NCBI GenBank assembly: GCA_052118065.1
Contig: JBQKHY010000005.1
Location: forward strand, 52,300 to 116,299
Direction of reading: 5' to 3'
Source: Ruminococcoides sp052118065
GTDB lineage: Bacteria > Bacillota > Clostridia > Oscillospirales > Acutalibacteraceae
Length of the DNA stretch: 64,000 nt
Under the pieces are notes generated by a model that made no database searches, was not told where the DNA came from, and worked only from the letters and a program-made list of their open reading frames with translations. The stretch's first letter is position 1. Every line of letters begins with the position of its first letter. A program made the position numbers and the translations under genes. Positions 22,517 through 31,085 of this stretch are shown here, piece by piece.

Positions 22517-23515
22517 ATGTTAACTGTAAAACCGGATTATTATGATGATTTTAGGTGCTTAATGGGAGAATGCCCCTCATCTTGTTGCACATTATGGCAG
22601 ATTGATGTTGACGAGAAAGCATATGAATATTATCAAAAGTTAGATACACCATACGGTGAATACATAAGAAGTCAAATTGATAACATTGAGGATGAACATT
22701 GGATTAAGGTTTACAATGGCAGATGTGCATTCTTAAATGATGAAAATTTATGTGATATGCATTGTCAGATTGGACCTAAGCATATGGCATTTACTTGTAG
22801 GCAATATCCTGACTTTACTATTGCTTGTGATACATATGAAGTTACCGGCAGAACTTTATCTTGTCCCTATGTAGCAAACAGAATTGTCAGAGAAAAATCT
22901 AAAACAAAGTTAATTGTTGAAGGCAAATCCACTGATGAATATGAAAATGAAATTTTCCACATTGTGAATAAGTGTATAGAAATTGCACAAGATGACTCTA
23001 TAAAATATCGTGATAGAGAAAAAGCCATTATTGACTATATCCGTAAAGAACAAATGTACCTTGTGGAAAAGTTCAAGGTTGATGAAATCTTTATGACCGA
23101 GGATAACAAAACCATATGGGACTATTGCGACACATTAAACAGTCTAAATATTGTAACTGAAAAGTGGCCTAAAATTCTCAGTCAACTTGAAGAGCTTGAA
23201 TATTCCGAAAATGACATTGTAAAATTTGAGGAATATTTAGGGGATAGAGAAAAGGAATATGAAAATATTTTGGTCTATTTCCTATACAAACACATTATGT
23301 ACGGCACTAATGACGGCAATGTATTTCAGAGAGTTAGGTTTGCTATTATTGCAACAAGAATTATCTTTATGGTTGGTCTAATGAAGTACATTGAAAACGA
23401 GGAATTTACAACAGAAGATAACATTAAGGTGGCATATATTTTCAGCAAAGAAATTGAACATGATGATGAAAATATTGATACAATCTTGGAAGATATTTCT
23501 CTGGGTATGATTTAG
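22517..23515 (+). CDS. FliB-like (flagellin lysine N-methylase-type) Fe-S/zinc cysteine protein
   Basis: 332 residues. The cysteine-rich N-terminus CLMGECPSSCC (Cys14, 19, 23, 24), followed by GRCAFLNDENLCDMHCQIGP, MAFTCRQYPDF and TLSCPYVAN, is the FliB/YkgJ CxxxCxxCC pattern that probably binds a metal cluster. The helical C-terminus (FKVDEIFMTEDNKTIWDYCD) also matches Clostridia proteins called flagellin lysine-N-methylase. In Salmonella FliB methylates flagellin lysines. No flagellar genes are present here, so the substrate may be something else. AGGAGG-like TTGGAGGAAAT precedes the ATG. Confidence 0.8.
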   Translation: MLTVKPDYYDDFRCLMGECPSSCCTLWQIDVDEKAYEYYQKLDTPYGEYIRSQIDNIEDEHWIKVYNGRCAFLNDENLCDMHCQIGPKHMAFTCRQYPDFTIACDTYEVTGRTLSCPYVANRIVREKSKTKLIVEGKSTDEYENEIFHIVNKCIEIAQDDSIKYRDREKAIIDYIRKEQMYLVEKFKVDEIFMTEDNKTIWDYCDTLNSLNIVTEKWPKILSQLEELEYSENDIVKFEEYLGDREKEYENILVYFLYKHIMYGTNDGNVFQRVRFAIIATRIIFMVGLMKYIENEEFTTEDNIKVAYIFSKEIEHDDENIDTILEDISLGMI

Positions 23516-23561
23516 ACAATTTTCTCAGCAATTACCGGTATAATTATTATTGGTGATTGAT

Positions 23562-23912
23562 TTGAAAAAAATATTTATATTATTATTTTGTGTTGTTTTA
23601 TTGTCAGTAACTTTCTGTGGTTGTGGCAATAGTGATGAAGAACTTAGAAAGGTTAGTAATAACTCAACTAATGTTTCTGTAAAAGTTAAAGTTCCACCAT
23701 CAAATAGAAATTTAAAAACGGAGTCATCAACTACTGCAAATAACAGTACAATTAAAGAAAGCACAACTGAATTTTCCACAAACATAAAGGAAAATGTGGA
23801 AAAAGGAACTGAAAAATCAACTACAAAATCTAATAATTTCAAAAGTAAAAACAAAAATAAGCCTACTAAAAATCAAGAAAAATCTACCTTAGCATTTTTT
23901 GATGAAGATTAG
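23562..23912 (+). CDS. Small lipoprotein with low-complexity tail
   Basis: 116 residues from a TTG start at 23562, chosen because GGTGA lies just upstream and the frame then begins MKKIFILLFC, a good signal peptide. The lipid-modified Cys is probably residue 21 (TFCGC), with an unusual Phe at -3. The rest is Ser/Thr/Asn/Lys-rich (ESSTTANNSTIKESTTEFST), without a fold, ending in STLAFFDED. It probably is a disordered surface lipoprotein. It follows the FliB-like gene by 46 bp and may share its transcript. No function can be assigned. Confidence 0.6.
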   Translation: MKKIFILLFCVVLLSVTFCGCGNSDEELRKVSNNSTNVSVKVKVPPSNRNLKTESSTTANNSTIKESTTEFSTNIKENVEKGTEKSTTKSNNFKSKNKNKPTKNQEKSTLAFFDED

Positions 23913-23922
23913 TAGGCAACAG

Positions 23923-23955
23923 AAAACCCATTTCTAAACAGAAATGGGTTTTGTT
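23923..23955. terminator. Bidirectional terminator
   Basis: AAAACCCATTTC / GAAATGGGTTTT followed by GTTATATAA, between the lipoprotein gene and dnaJ (convergent). Confidence 0.88.
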
Positions 23956-23970
23956 ATATAATATTAAAAA

Positions 23971-25122
23971 TCAGTCTTTAAACAAATCTTTGATTTTATC
24001 CATAAAGGACTTTCTCTTCTGATAATTCTTATCGGTAGTTACCTTTTGAAGTTCCTTGATAAGTTCCTTTTGCTTTGTATTTAGGTTCTTAGGAATTTCA
24101 ACAGTAACCTTAACATACTGGTCACCACGACCTCTGCCGTTTAGGTTAGGAATACCTTTGCCCTTTAGCTTGAAAATATCATTAGGTTGAGTACCTTCAT
24201 GAACAGTATATTTAACATTACCGTCAAGTGTAGGTACAGTAACTTCAGCACCTAAAGTTGCCTGTGCAAATGTTATTGGCATTTCACACCAAACATCATT
24301 GCCTCTTCTTTCAAACACTGCATGAGGACGAACATTTACAAATACATGTAGGTCACCTGCAGGGCCACCGTTAACACCGTCATTACCATGACCACCAATG
24401 TTAAGAATCTGACCGTCTGCAATACCGGCCGGGATTGTAACATCAACTGACTTTGTCTTACGAATTCTGCCCTTACCGTCACAATGGTGACAAGGTTTTT
24501 CAACAATCTTACCTTGACCGTGACAAGCATCACAAGCCTTTTGAGTTTGAACTACACCGAAAGGTGTTCTCTGATTAATTGTCACTCTACCTGAACCGTT
24601 ACAAGATGTACAAGTCTTTGGACTGGTACCCTTTGCAGCACCTGTACCGTTACATTCAGGACAAGTTGAAATAACCTTGTACTGAATCTTTTTCTTAGCA
24701 CCCTTAGCTGCTTCTTCAAAAGATACATACACACTTGTTTCAACATCAGTACCTCTTCTTGGTGCGTTAGGGTTGGCTCTTCTGCCACCTCCGCCAAAGC
24801 CACCAAAGCCTCCGAATACAGAGTTGAAAATATCACCTAAATCAATATCCTGACCAAATGGACTACCACCCGGACCACCGGCACCAAAGTTAGGGTCAAC
24901 ACCGGCATGACCAAATTGGTCGTATCTTGCTTTCTTTTCTGAGTCAGAAAGCACTTCATATGCTTCGTTTACTTCTTTAAATTTTGCTTCAGCCTCTTTA
25001 TCACCGGGATGTAAGTCAGGGTGATATTTTTTTGCTTGTTGTCTAAAGGCCTTTTTTATATCTTGTTCAGAGGCATTTTTATCAATGTCAAGAACTTCAT
25101 AGTAATCTCTTTTATCTGCCAT
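23971..25122 (-). CDS. dnaJ: Chaperone DnaJ (Hsp40)
   Basis: 383 residues. J domain (1-70) with HPD in KKYHPDLHPGDK, a Gly/Phe-rich region (~75-115; GGFGGFGGGG), four zinc motifs CPECNGTG, CTSCNGSG, CDACHGQG and CHHCDGKG (~145-215), then the C-terminal substrate-binding domains. Full-length type I DnaJ; stimulates DnaK ATPase and delivers clients. Last gene of the heat-shock cluster. A consensus promoter and a strong hairpin lie between dnaK and dnaJ, so it can be expressed separately. GAGGTGA precedes the ATG. Confidence 0.98.
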   Translation of the reverse strand: MADKRDYYEVLDIDKNASEQDIKKAFRQQAKKYHPDLHPGDKEAEAKFKEVNEAYEVLSDSEKKARYDQFGHAGVDPNFGAGGPGGSPFGQDIDLGDIFNSVFGGFGGFGGGGRRANPNAPRRGTDVETSVYVSFEEAAKGAKKKIQYKVISTCPECNGTGAAKGTSPKTCTSCNGSGRVTINQRTPFGVVQTQKACDACHGQGKIVEKPCHHCDGKGRIRKTKSVDVTIPAGIADGQILNIGGHGNDGVNGGPAGDLHVFVNVRPHAVFERRGNDVWCEMPITFAQATLGAEVTVPTLDGNVKYTVHEGTQPNDIFKLKGKGIPNLNGRGRGDQYVKVTVEIPKNLNTKQKELIKELQKVTTDKNYQKRKSFMDKIKDLFKD

Positions 25123-25163
25123 TTATAGTCACCTCGTTTTGAGAGTACATATTTCTGCAGTTA

Positions 25164-25192
25164 ATTATAACTGTACAAATCTATACTTTCAA
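25164..25192 (-). promoter_or_regulatory. Promoter of dnaJ
   Basis: Minus strand TTGAAA (plus 25187-25192), 17-bp spacer, perfect TATAAT (plus 25164-25169), about 40 bp before the dnaJ start. Confidence 0.75.
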
Positions 25193-25216
25193 GTATTTTT
25201 TTAATACAGCACATAT

Positions 25217-25242
25217 CGTTGGGTGGCAAAAGCCACCCAACG
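25217..25242 (-). terminator. Strong hairpin between dnaK and dnaJ
   Basis: Perfect 11-bp G/C-rich stem CGTTGGGTGGC / GCCACCCAACG. In the direction of the operon no U tract follows (ATATGTGCTG), so it may act as an attenuator or mRNA-stabilising/processing stem and not as a full terminator. Confidence 0.6.
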
Positions 25243-25277
25243 ATTTTGTGTTTTGATTATGAGAAAGGAAATACGAA

Positions 25278-27122
25278 TTAATCTACATCCTTGAAATCTG
25301 CATCATAAACATTGCCGTCATCACCGTTGTTATTGTTTGGTGCACCACCCATATCAGGAGCAGGACCAGGCTGAGGCTGACCGTTTGGAGCAGCCTGCTG
25401 ATATAGTTTCTGAGAAACTGACATTAATGTTTTTTCTAGGTCTTCCTTAGCAGTCTTAATTAGGTCTGCATCATTCTTCTGACAAGCATCCTTAACTGCC
25501 TGAGCCTTTGTATTTAGAGCAGTCTTGTCTTCTTCAGCTAGTTTGTCGCCGTTTTCGTTAACAAGCTTTTCTGCCTGATAAGCCATATTTTCAGCTTCAT
25601 TCTTAGCATCAACTGCTTCTCTTCTCTTCTTATCTTCAGCAGCGAACTGTTCAGCTTCCTTAACAGCCTTATCAATATCGTCTTTGCTCATTGATGTTGA
25701 GTTACTGATTGTAATTTTCTGTTCTGCACCTGTACCTAGGTCCTTAGCAGATACATTAACAATACCGTTAGCATCAATATCAAAAGTAACTTCAATCTGA
25801 GGAACACCACGCATTGCAGGAGCGATACCTGTTAGAGCAAATAGACCTAACTGCTTGTTATCTCTTGCAAATTCTCTTTCACCCTGTAGAACATTGATTT
25901 CAACCTGTGTCTGGTTATCAGCAGCAGTAGAGAAAATCTGGCTCTTCTTTGTAGGGATTGTTGTGTTTCTGTCGATAATCTTAGTCATTACGCCACCCAT
26001 TGTTTCAACACCTAGTGATAGTGGAGTAACATCTAGAAGTAGTAGGCCGTCAACTTCGCCACCAAGAACACCTGCCTGAATAGCAGCACCGATAGCAACA
26101 CATTCATCAGGGTTAATGCCCTTAAATGGTTCTTTGCCGATTAAGTTCTTAACAGCCGTCTGAACTGCAGGGATTCTTGAAGAACCACCAACCATAAGAA
26201 CCTTATCAATTTCGTTGATTGATAGACCTGAGTCGCTTAGAGCCTGTTTAACAGGACCCATTGTTGACTGTACTAGGTCAGCAGTTAGTTCATCAAACTT
26301 TGCTCTTGATAGAGTTAAGTCAAGGTGCTTAGGACCTGTCTGAGTAGCTGTAATAAATGGTAGGTTAATAGCAGCCTGAGTAACACCTGAAAGTTCAATC
26401 TTAGCCTTTTCAGCTGCTTCCTTTAGTCTCTGCATAGCCATCTTATCGGATGTTAGGTCAACACCTTCAGCAGTCTTAAATTCCTGAACCATCCAGTTAA
26501 TAATTCTCTGGTCAAAGTCATCACCACCAAGACGGTTGTTACCGGCAGTAGCTAGAACTTCCTGAACACCATCGCCCATTTCGATGATACTTACATCAAA
26601 TGTACCACCACCAAGGTCATAAACCATAACCTTCTGGTCGTTTTCTTTATCTACACCGTATGATAGGGCAGCAGCTGTTGGTTCGTTGATGATTCTCTTA
26701 ACATCAAGACCTGCAATCTTACCTGCATCCTTAGTAGCCTGACGCTGAGCATCTGTAAAGTAAGCAGGAACTGTAATAACTGCCTGAGTTACTGTTTCGC
26801 CTAGATAAGCTTCTGCATCTGACTTTAGCTTCTGAAGAATCATTGCTGAAACTTCCTGTGGTGTATATGATTTGTTGTCGATTGTTACTTTATAAGAAGT
26901 ACCCATTTCTCTCTTAATTGATGAGATAGTCTTTTCTGGGTTTGTAATAGCCTGACGCTTTGCAACCTGACCAACCATTCTTTCGCCATCTTTACCGAAA
27001 GCAACAACTGATGGAGTTGTTCTTGCACCTTCTGCATTAGCGATAACTACAGGTTCACCACCTTCAATAACTGCTACACATGAGTTTGTTGTACCTAAGT
27101 CAATACCAATTGTCTTTGCCAT
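25278..27122 (-). CDS. dnaK: Chaperone DnaK (Hsp70)
   Basis: 614 residues, normal for Gram-positive DnaK. ATPase signatures: IGIDLGTTNSCVAVIEGG, VYDLGGGTFDVSII and VGGSSRIPAVQ; interdomain linker LLLLDVTPLSLGVETMGG; a substrate-binding beta domain and a helical lid ending in a Gly/Gln/Pro-rich tail (PNGQPQPGPAPDMGG) and DADFKDVD. It refolds client proteins with DnaJ and GrpE. The gene sits 63 bp after grpE in the HrcA-regulated operon. GGAGG precedes the ATG. Confidence 0.99.
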   Translation of the reverse strand: MAKTIGIDLGTTNSCVAVIEGGEPVVIANAEGARTTPSVVAFGKDGERMVGQVAKRQAITNPEKTISSIKREMGTSYKVTIDNKSYTPQEVSAMILQKLKSDAEAYLGETVTQAVITVPAYFTDAQRQATKDAGKIAGLDVKRIINEPTAAALSYGVDKENDQKVMVYDLGGGTFDVSIIEMGDGVQEVLATAGNNRLGGDDFDQRIINWMVQEFKTAEGVDLTSDKMAMQRLKEAAEKAKIELSGVTQAAINLPFITATQTGPKHLDLTLSRAKFDELTADLVQSTMGPVKQALSDSGLSINEIDKVLMVGGSSRIPAVQTAVKNLIGKEPFKGINPDECVAIGAAIQAGVLGGEVDGLLLLDVTPLSLGVETMGGVMTKIIDRNTTIPTKKSQIFSTAADNQTQVEINVLQGEREFARDNKQLGLFALTGIAPAMRGVPQIEVTFDIDANGIVNVSAKDLGTGAEQKITISNSTSMSKDDIDKAVKEAEQFAAEDKKRREAVDAKNEAENMAYQAEKLVNENGDKLAEEDKTALNTKAQAVKDACQKNDADLIKTAKEDLEKTLMSVSQKLYQQAAPNGQPQPGPAPDMGGAPNNNNGDDGNVYDADFKDVD

Positions 27123-27185
27123 AATAAATTACCTCCGAATATATTTACTAAATAAATGTTAATTTCTAATTTATATTAATTGTGA

Positions 27186-27737
27186 TTAATCACAATTAGC
27201 TACCTGAACCATTGCGTGACGGATAATCTTGTCACCAATCTTGAAACCTTTTTGATAAATCATTGAGATTTGATTTTCTCCAACTTCATCACTTTCTACC
27301 TTAGCAATAGCGTTGTGAATATTTGGGTCAAATTCATCACCGATTTCACCAAAGGCCTCAACCTTTAACTTATCCATAGAAGTTTTGAACTGGTTTTGAA
27401 TCAACTCAAGACCTTTCAAAAATTCCTGTGGTGCATCCTTTGCATTTTGCAAAGCCATTTGTAAAGCATCTGCCATTGGTAGTAGCTGTTCAACTGCCTT
27501 TGCTGTTGCATCATCATAGATGCCTAACTTTTCTTGTTGTGTACGCTTGCGGTAGTTATCATACTCAGCTGCAAGTCGCATATATTTTTCTTTTTCTTTT
27601 TTTAGCTCCTCTGTCAGCTTTTCTTCTGCAGTAGGCTCTTTTTCTTCTGTGGCTTCTTCGGCTTTAGTTTCTGTTTCTGTAGTTTCTACAGTTTCTTCCT
27701 GAGCCTTAGAATTTTTCTTCTTTTCTTCTTTAGCCAT
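27186..27737 (-). CDS. grpE: Nucleotide exchange factor GrpE
   Basis: 183 residues. An acidic low-complexity N-terminus (~1-45; EETVETTETETKAEEATEEK) precedes the long coiled coil (EKYMRLAAEYDNYRKRTQQE) and the C-terminal beta domain with FDPNIHNAIAKVES and YQKGFKIGDKIIRHAMVQVA. GrpE releases ADP from DnaK and acts as a thermosensor. It lies 11 bp downstream of hrcA, within the same transcript. Confidence 0.98.
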   Translation of the reverse strand: MAKEEKKKNSKAQEETVETTETETKAEEATEEKEPTAEEKLTEELKKEKEKYMRLAAEYDNYRKRTQQEKLGIYDDATAKAVEQLLPMADALQMALQNAKDAPQEFLKGLELIQNQFKTSMDKLKVEAFGEIGDEFDPNIHNAIAKVESDEVGENQISMIYQKGFKIGDKIIRHAMVQVANCD

Positions 27738-27748
27738 TATTTCATCTC

Positions 27749-28777
27749 CTAATCTGCCTCAAGCAGTTCACTTATTAATTCACCGGATTTTTCTGCTACA
27801 TATTCAGTAGCTGAGATAATATCCTTATAACTCATTCTTTGTGGGCCAATAACGGCAACTGCACCTGCCATTGAACCACCTAAGTTATATCTTGAAACAA
27901 CAATCCCTGAATTAGAAAGCTCATATTTACCACTTTCCTCACCAATAATAACCTTTGTACCGGTATTCATTGTCAGTAATTCGGAAACATTGTTTTTGTC
28001 ACTTAAAAACTTTAAAATATCTCTTGCTGAAAAAATATCAAAATCATTTAAAAACAACAACTTAGTCATTCCACTTTCAGCTACAGATATGTGAGAGGCT
28101 TCTTTTGCTGCATCCCTAATTGCCAAAAGAACATTTGGCATAAAGATTGAAAGTTCACCAAAACCTAAAGCAGTGGTTTGGATAAAAGCCTTTGTAATAT
28201 CTTTTAGTGGAAGTCCTGCAAAAGATTTGTTAAGTGCTTCATCAAATACTCTAAGCATATCAGGTGTTAAAACAAATTCTGTTCTAAATAACTGACTCTT
28301 AACCATACCTGTTGAAGTTATCAGTACAACCATACCGGTATATCTGCCGGTTTGTACAAACCTTAGCTTATGGACTCTTGAATTACCCTCAGGAGGTGTT
28401 GTTGCAACAGAAGGCAAACCGGTTAACTCTGTTAGAAGAGTTGATGCTGCATTCAGTACACTTTCCGGTGACTCAGCTCTTTTTCTCAAGAAAGAGTCGG
28501 CATATTGGGTAAATCGTGGATTAAGTTCTGTCTTTTCCATTAGGTTATCAATATAATAACGATAACCCTTTTGTGATGGGATTCTACCGGCTGAAGTATG
28601 AGGTTGAATTAAGTAACCTTCATTTTCAAGGGCAGCCATCTCATTTCTAATAGTAGCAGAAGAAACTTCAAAATCTAAAGCAGCTTGAAGTGTTTTTGAA
28701 CCTACAGCCTCACCATCGACAATGTAAGACTCAACAACACAGGAGAGGATTTTCTTCTTTCTGTCTGATAGACTCAT
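27749..28777 (-). CDS. hrcA: Heat-inducible transcription repressor HrcA
   Basis: 342 residues. N-terminal winged helix (LSDRKKKILSCVVESYIVDG, GSKTLQAALDFEVSSATIRN, then a wing with LIQPHTSAGRIPSQKGYRYY) followed by a GAF-like dimerisation domain. HrcA binds CIRCE and represses chaperone genes, with GroEL activating it. A perfect CIRCE lies 31-57 bp upstream of its start, so it is autoregulated. First gene of hrcA-grpE-dnaK-dnaJ. Confidence 0.98.
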   Translation of the reverse strand: MSLSDRKKKILSCVVESYIVDGEAVGSKTLQAALDFEVSSATIRNEMAALENEGYLIQPHTSAGRIPSQKGYRYYIDNLMEKTELNPRFTQYADSFLRKRAESPESVLNAASTLLTELTGLPSVATTPPEGNSRVHKLRFVQTGRYTGMVVLITSTGMVKSQLFRTEFVLTPDMLRVFDEALNKSFAGLPLKDITKAFIQTTALGFGELSIFMPNVLLAIRDAAKEASHISVAESGMTKLLFLNDFDIFSARDILKFLSDKNNVSELLTMNTGTKVIIGEESGKYELSNSGIVVSRYNLGGSMAGAVAVIGPQRMSYKDIISATEYVAEKSGELISELLEAD

Positions 28778-28807
28778 TTAAATCGCCTCACCATTTATTC
28801 TTCTTGT

Positions 28808-28834
28808 TTAGCACTCTACATGCCCGAGTGCTAA
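28808..28834 (-). promoter_or_regulatory. CIRCE operator (HrcA binding site)
   Basis: TTAGCACTC, nine bases, GAGTGCTAA: a perfect match to the CIRCE consensus, in the leader of the hrcA operon. Confidence 0.97.
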
Positions 28835-28845
28835 CTACAGTTATT

Positions 28846-28874
28846 ACTTTAGCACCGAGAGTGCTAAAAGTCAA
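28846..28874 (-). promoter_or_regulatory. hrcA operon promoter with a second, compact CIRCE-like palindrome in its spacer
   Basis: Minus strand TTGACT (plus 28869-28874), 17-bp spacer, TAAAGT (plus 28846-28851). Between them lie TTAGCAC (28849-28855) and GAGTGCTAA (28859-28867), the CIRCE half-sites with only three bases between them in place of nine. Confidence 0.75.
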
Positions 28875-28969
28875 TACTTTTTTTAAAAAATATCTGAAAA
28901 AATATAGTTTTTCTTTACTTTATTTAAATATGTATATATAATATAAATTGAAAGGTAGGTTTTTCGACT

Positions 28970-29245
28970 ATGAGTGACATTTTACCTTATTTATATGCAA
29001 TCCTTTGGTTCTTACTTGCCATAGGTACTTTTGCTTTTGGAAAGAAAAATAAATTAGGTGCAATTACAGTTGTTGCTTCCCTTATGTTTATTTTTATGGG
29101 CATATGGTGGACTATTGACGCATTAATACCTAGTGTTAACTTACTAAAAGGCACTTACGGAATTATTGTCAGAGTTGTTATAGCTGTATTTGTATTAATT
29201 ATGCTATTTATGTATTTACGAATCAAAAAGAACGAGAAAAAGTAA
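28970..29245 (+). CDS. Small three-helix membrane protein
   Basis: 91 residues with hydrophobic segments at ~5-24, ~30-50 and ~63-84, and a short basic tail (RIKKNEKK). No charged residues inside the helices and no domain I can name. It is divergent from the hrcA operon with about 190 bp between; GAAAGGTAGG lies upstream of the ATG. A single gene before rpsT. Function unknown. Confidence 0.7.
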   Translation: MSDILPYLYAILWFLLAIGTFAFGKKNKLGAITVVASLMFIFMGIWWTIDALIPSVNLLKGTYGIIVRVVIAVFVLIMLFMYLRIKKNEKK

Positions 29246-29343
29246 TTTTTCTTATTTTTTGCCTACAAATTCTTGTGTTTTACAGAATAGCACCACAATA
29301 TGTTGATTTTTTAAAATATATTTGAAAAATTTGAAAAAAACAC

Positions 29344-29372
29344 TTGCATTTTTGCAATAATAATGCTACAAT
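29344..29372 (+). promoter_or_regulatory. Promoter of rpsT
   Basis: TTGCAT (29344-29349), 17-bp spacer, TACAAT (29367-29372), preceded by an A/T-rich tract like that of the 5S promoter. Confidence 0.8.
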
Positions 29373-29416
29373 AAGCCTTGCGTTATGATTTAATAATATT
29401 TTTTGGAGGTGAGACA

Positions 29417-29671
29417 ATGCCAAACATTAAATCAGCTAAAAAGCGTGTTAAGGTTATCGCTACAAAGACAGAACAGAACAAGATGATTAAGTCTAACCTA
29501 AAGACTACAGTTAAGAAAGCTTATGAAGCAATCGAAAACAACGATGCTAACAAGGCTGAGGCAGTTAGTCTTGCTACAAAGAAGATTGACCAGGCTGCAG
29601 CTAAGAACATTATGCACAAGAACAAAGCTGCTAGAATGAAGTCATCTTTAGCTACTAAGGCAAACGCTTAA
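29417..29671 (+). CDS. rpsT: 30S ribosomal protein S20
   Basis: 84 residues from ATG 29417, selected by the perfect GGAGGTGA just upstream; the longer open frame has no site. Typical S20: PNIKSAKKRVKV, many Lys/Ala helices (DQAAAKNIMHKNKAARMKSS) and small size. It binds 16S rRNA in the body of the small subunit. Monocistronic with its own promoter and terminator. The CTCACC repeats of the small RNA at 22275 could pair with its GGTGAG, though that is only a complementarity. Confidence 0.97.
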   Translation: MPNIKSAKKRVKVIATKTEQNKMIKSNLKTTVKKAYEAIENNDANKAEAVSLATKKIDQAAAKNIMHKNKAARMKSSLATKANA

Positions 29672-29683
29672 TTAATGAAATGT

Positions 29684-29714
29684 AAGCAGAGTTTTTTTAC
29701 TCTGCTTTTTTCTT
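29684..29714 (+). terminator. Terminator of rpsT
   Basis: AAGCAGAGT / ACTCTGCTT followed by TTTTCTTTTG. Confidence 0.92.
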
Positions 29715-29820
29715 TTGTAAAATTCACTTGATTTATTGACTAATTTAAATAAAAGTGATAAAATAATCTACATTAGATAGACTAATTATATCGACTTTGA
29801 TATTTAGGAGGTATTTTGAG

Positions 29821-29979
29821 ATGAAAAAGATATGTGGAATGAGCGTTAGCGTCTTCGTTGCTTTAGTTTCCTCAGTTGTTGCACTTCTTGCAACTGTAAC
29901 AACCTTCTTTGTTATTAAAGAAAAGAAGAAAAAGGATGACGAAGAACTAGAGCGTTACCTCGATAGTTCAATTCAGTAA
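29821..29979 (+). CDS. Small membrane protein (52 aa)
   Basis: MKKICGMSVSVFVALVSSVV leads into one transmembrane helix (~8-34), followed by a highly charged cytosolic tail (KEKKKKDDEELERYLDSSIQ). The start at 29821 is preceded by a perfect AGGAGG nine bases upstream. Single gene with a strong terminator right after. Charged-tail single-pass proteins of this type are frequent in Clostridia and unnamed. No function can be given. Confidence 0.7.
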   Translation: MKKICGMSVSVFVALVSSVVALLATVTTFFVIKEKKKKDDEELERYLDSSIQ

Positions 29980-29984
29980 TTTTT

Positions 29985-30018
29985 AAGACTGACTTACTTG
30001 GTAGGTCAGTCTTTTTTT
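29985..30018 (+). terminator. Terminator of the 52-aa protein gene
   Basis: AAGACTGACTTAC / GTAGGTCAGTCTT with a T run of seven. Confidence 0.92.
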
Positions 30019-30033
30019 GTACTGATTACACCC

Positions 30034-30062
30034 TTGTATTTTTAACAGAAATACAGTAAAAT
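30034..30062 (+). promoter_or_regulatory. Promoter of prmA
   Basis: TTGTAT (30034-30039), 17-bp spacer, TAAAAT (30057-30062). Confidence 0.65.
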
Positions 30063-30096
30063 TAAAAGGTATTATTATTTTAGGATTGGTGATTTT

Positions 30097-31014
30097 ATGG
30101 ATTGGACAGAAATTACTGTTACAATAGACAACAAGGATGTTGACATTACTTCCGATATAGCTAACGAGGTTGTACCTTATGGTATCTATATTGAGGACTA
30201 CACAAACCTTGAACAAGATGTTGAAGAAATTGCACACATTGACCTTATTGATGAAGACTTATTAAAAAAGGATAGGACTAAAGCTAAGGTTCATATGTAT
30301 ATTAGTTGCGAGGACAATCCTCTTGAAGCAATCAGTCAGATTTCCGAAAAATTAAAGGAAGCTAATATTGAATTTACTATTGATTCACTTGACTGTGCCG
30401 ATGAGGATTGGCTTAACAACTGGAAACAATATTTTCAGCCTACACCTATTGGCGAAAAGCTATTAATTCGCCCTACATGGAGAGAAAACTATGACCCACA
30501 AGGCAGAATTGTAATTAATCTTGATCCGGGTCTTGCTTTTGGTACCGGTACTCACGAAACAACAAGCCTATGTCTTGGTGTGCTTGAAAAGGTTGTTACA
30601 GAGAATTCTACTGTACTTGATGTTGGTTGTGGCAGTGGTATCCTTGCTATTGCATCTTTACTGTTAGGTGCAAAAGAGGCAGTAGGTGTTGACATTGATG
30701 GTCTTGCAGTTAAGACAGCTAGGGAAAATGCCGAGCTTAACAATGTATCAGACCGTTTCACTGCTATTGAAGGTAACTTTACAGAAAAGGTTACCGGCAA
30801 ATATGACATTATTGTTGCAAACATTGTAGCAGATGCAATTATGTTCCTATCAGAAGGTGTTAAAGAGTTTATGAAAGAGGACTCTATCTACATTATGAGT
30901 GGTATTATTGACACTAGAGTTGATGAGGTTATTGAGTCGGTTTCAAAGAATTTTGAAATTAAAGACAAGCTATTCTTAAACGGTTGGTACTGTTTAACTG
31001 CAAAAATTAAATAA
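30097..31014 (+). CDS. prmA: Ribosomal protein L11 methyltransferase
   Basis: 305 residues. N-terminal substrate-recognition domain (~1-100), linker with DWLNNWKQYFQPTPIGEKLL, then a Rossmann methyltransferase fold: LDPGLAFGTGTHETTSLCL, VLDVGCGSGILAIAS (SAM motif I), GVDID and VANIVADAI. PrmA trimethylates lysines and the N-terminus of L11. Clostridial copies usually lie beside dnaJ; here the heat-shock operon is 5 kb away in the opposite direction. GGTGA precedes the ATG. Confidence 0.96.
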   Translation: MDWTEITVTIDNKDVDITSDIANEVVPYGIYIEDYTNLEQDVEEIAHIDLIDEDLLKKDRTKAKVHMYISCEDNPLEAISQISEKLKEANIEFTIDSLDCADEDWLNNWKQYFQPTPIGEKLLIRPTWRENYDPQGRIVINLDPGLAFGTGTHETTSLCLGVLEKVVTENSTVLDVGCGSGILAIASLLLGAKEAVGVDIDGLAVKTARENAELNNVSDRFTAIEGNFTEKVTGKYDIIVANIVADAIMFLSEGVKEFMKEDSIYIMSGIIDTRVDEVIESVSKNFEIKDKLFLNGWYCLTAKIK

Positions 31015-31085
31015 TTCATATATCTATCACATAGATACTTTATAATACTAACTAACAAAAATTTTATCCTTTGGAGGGAATAATA

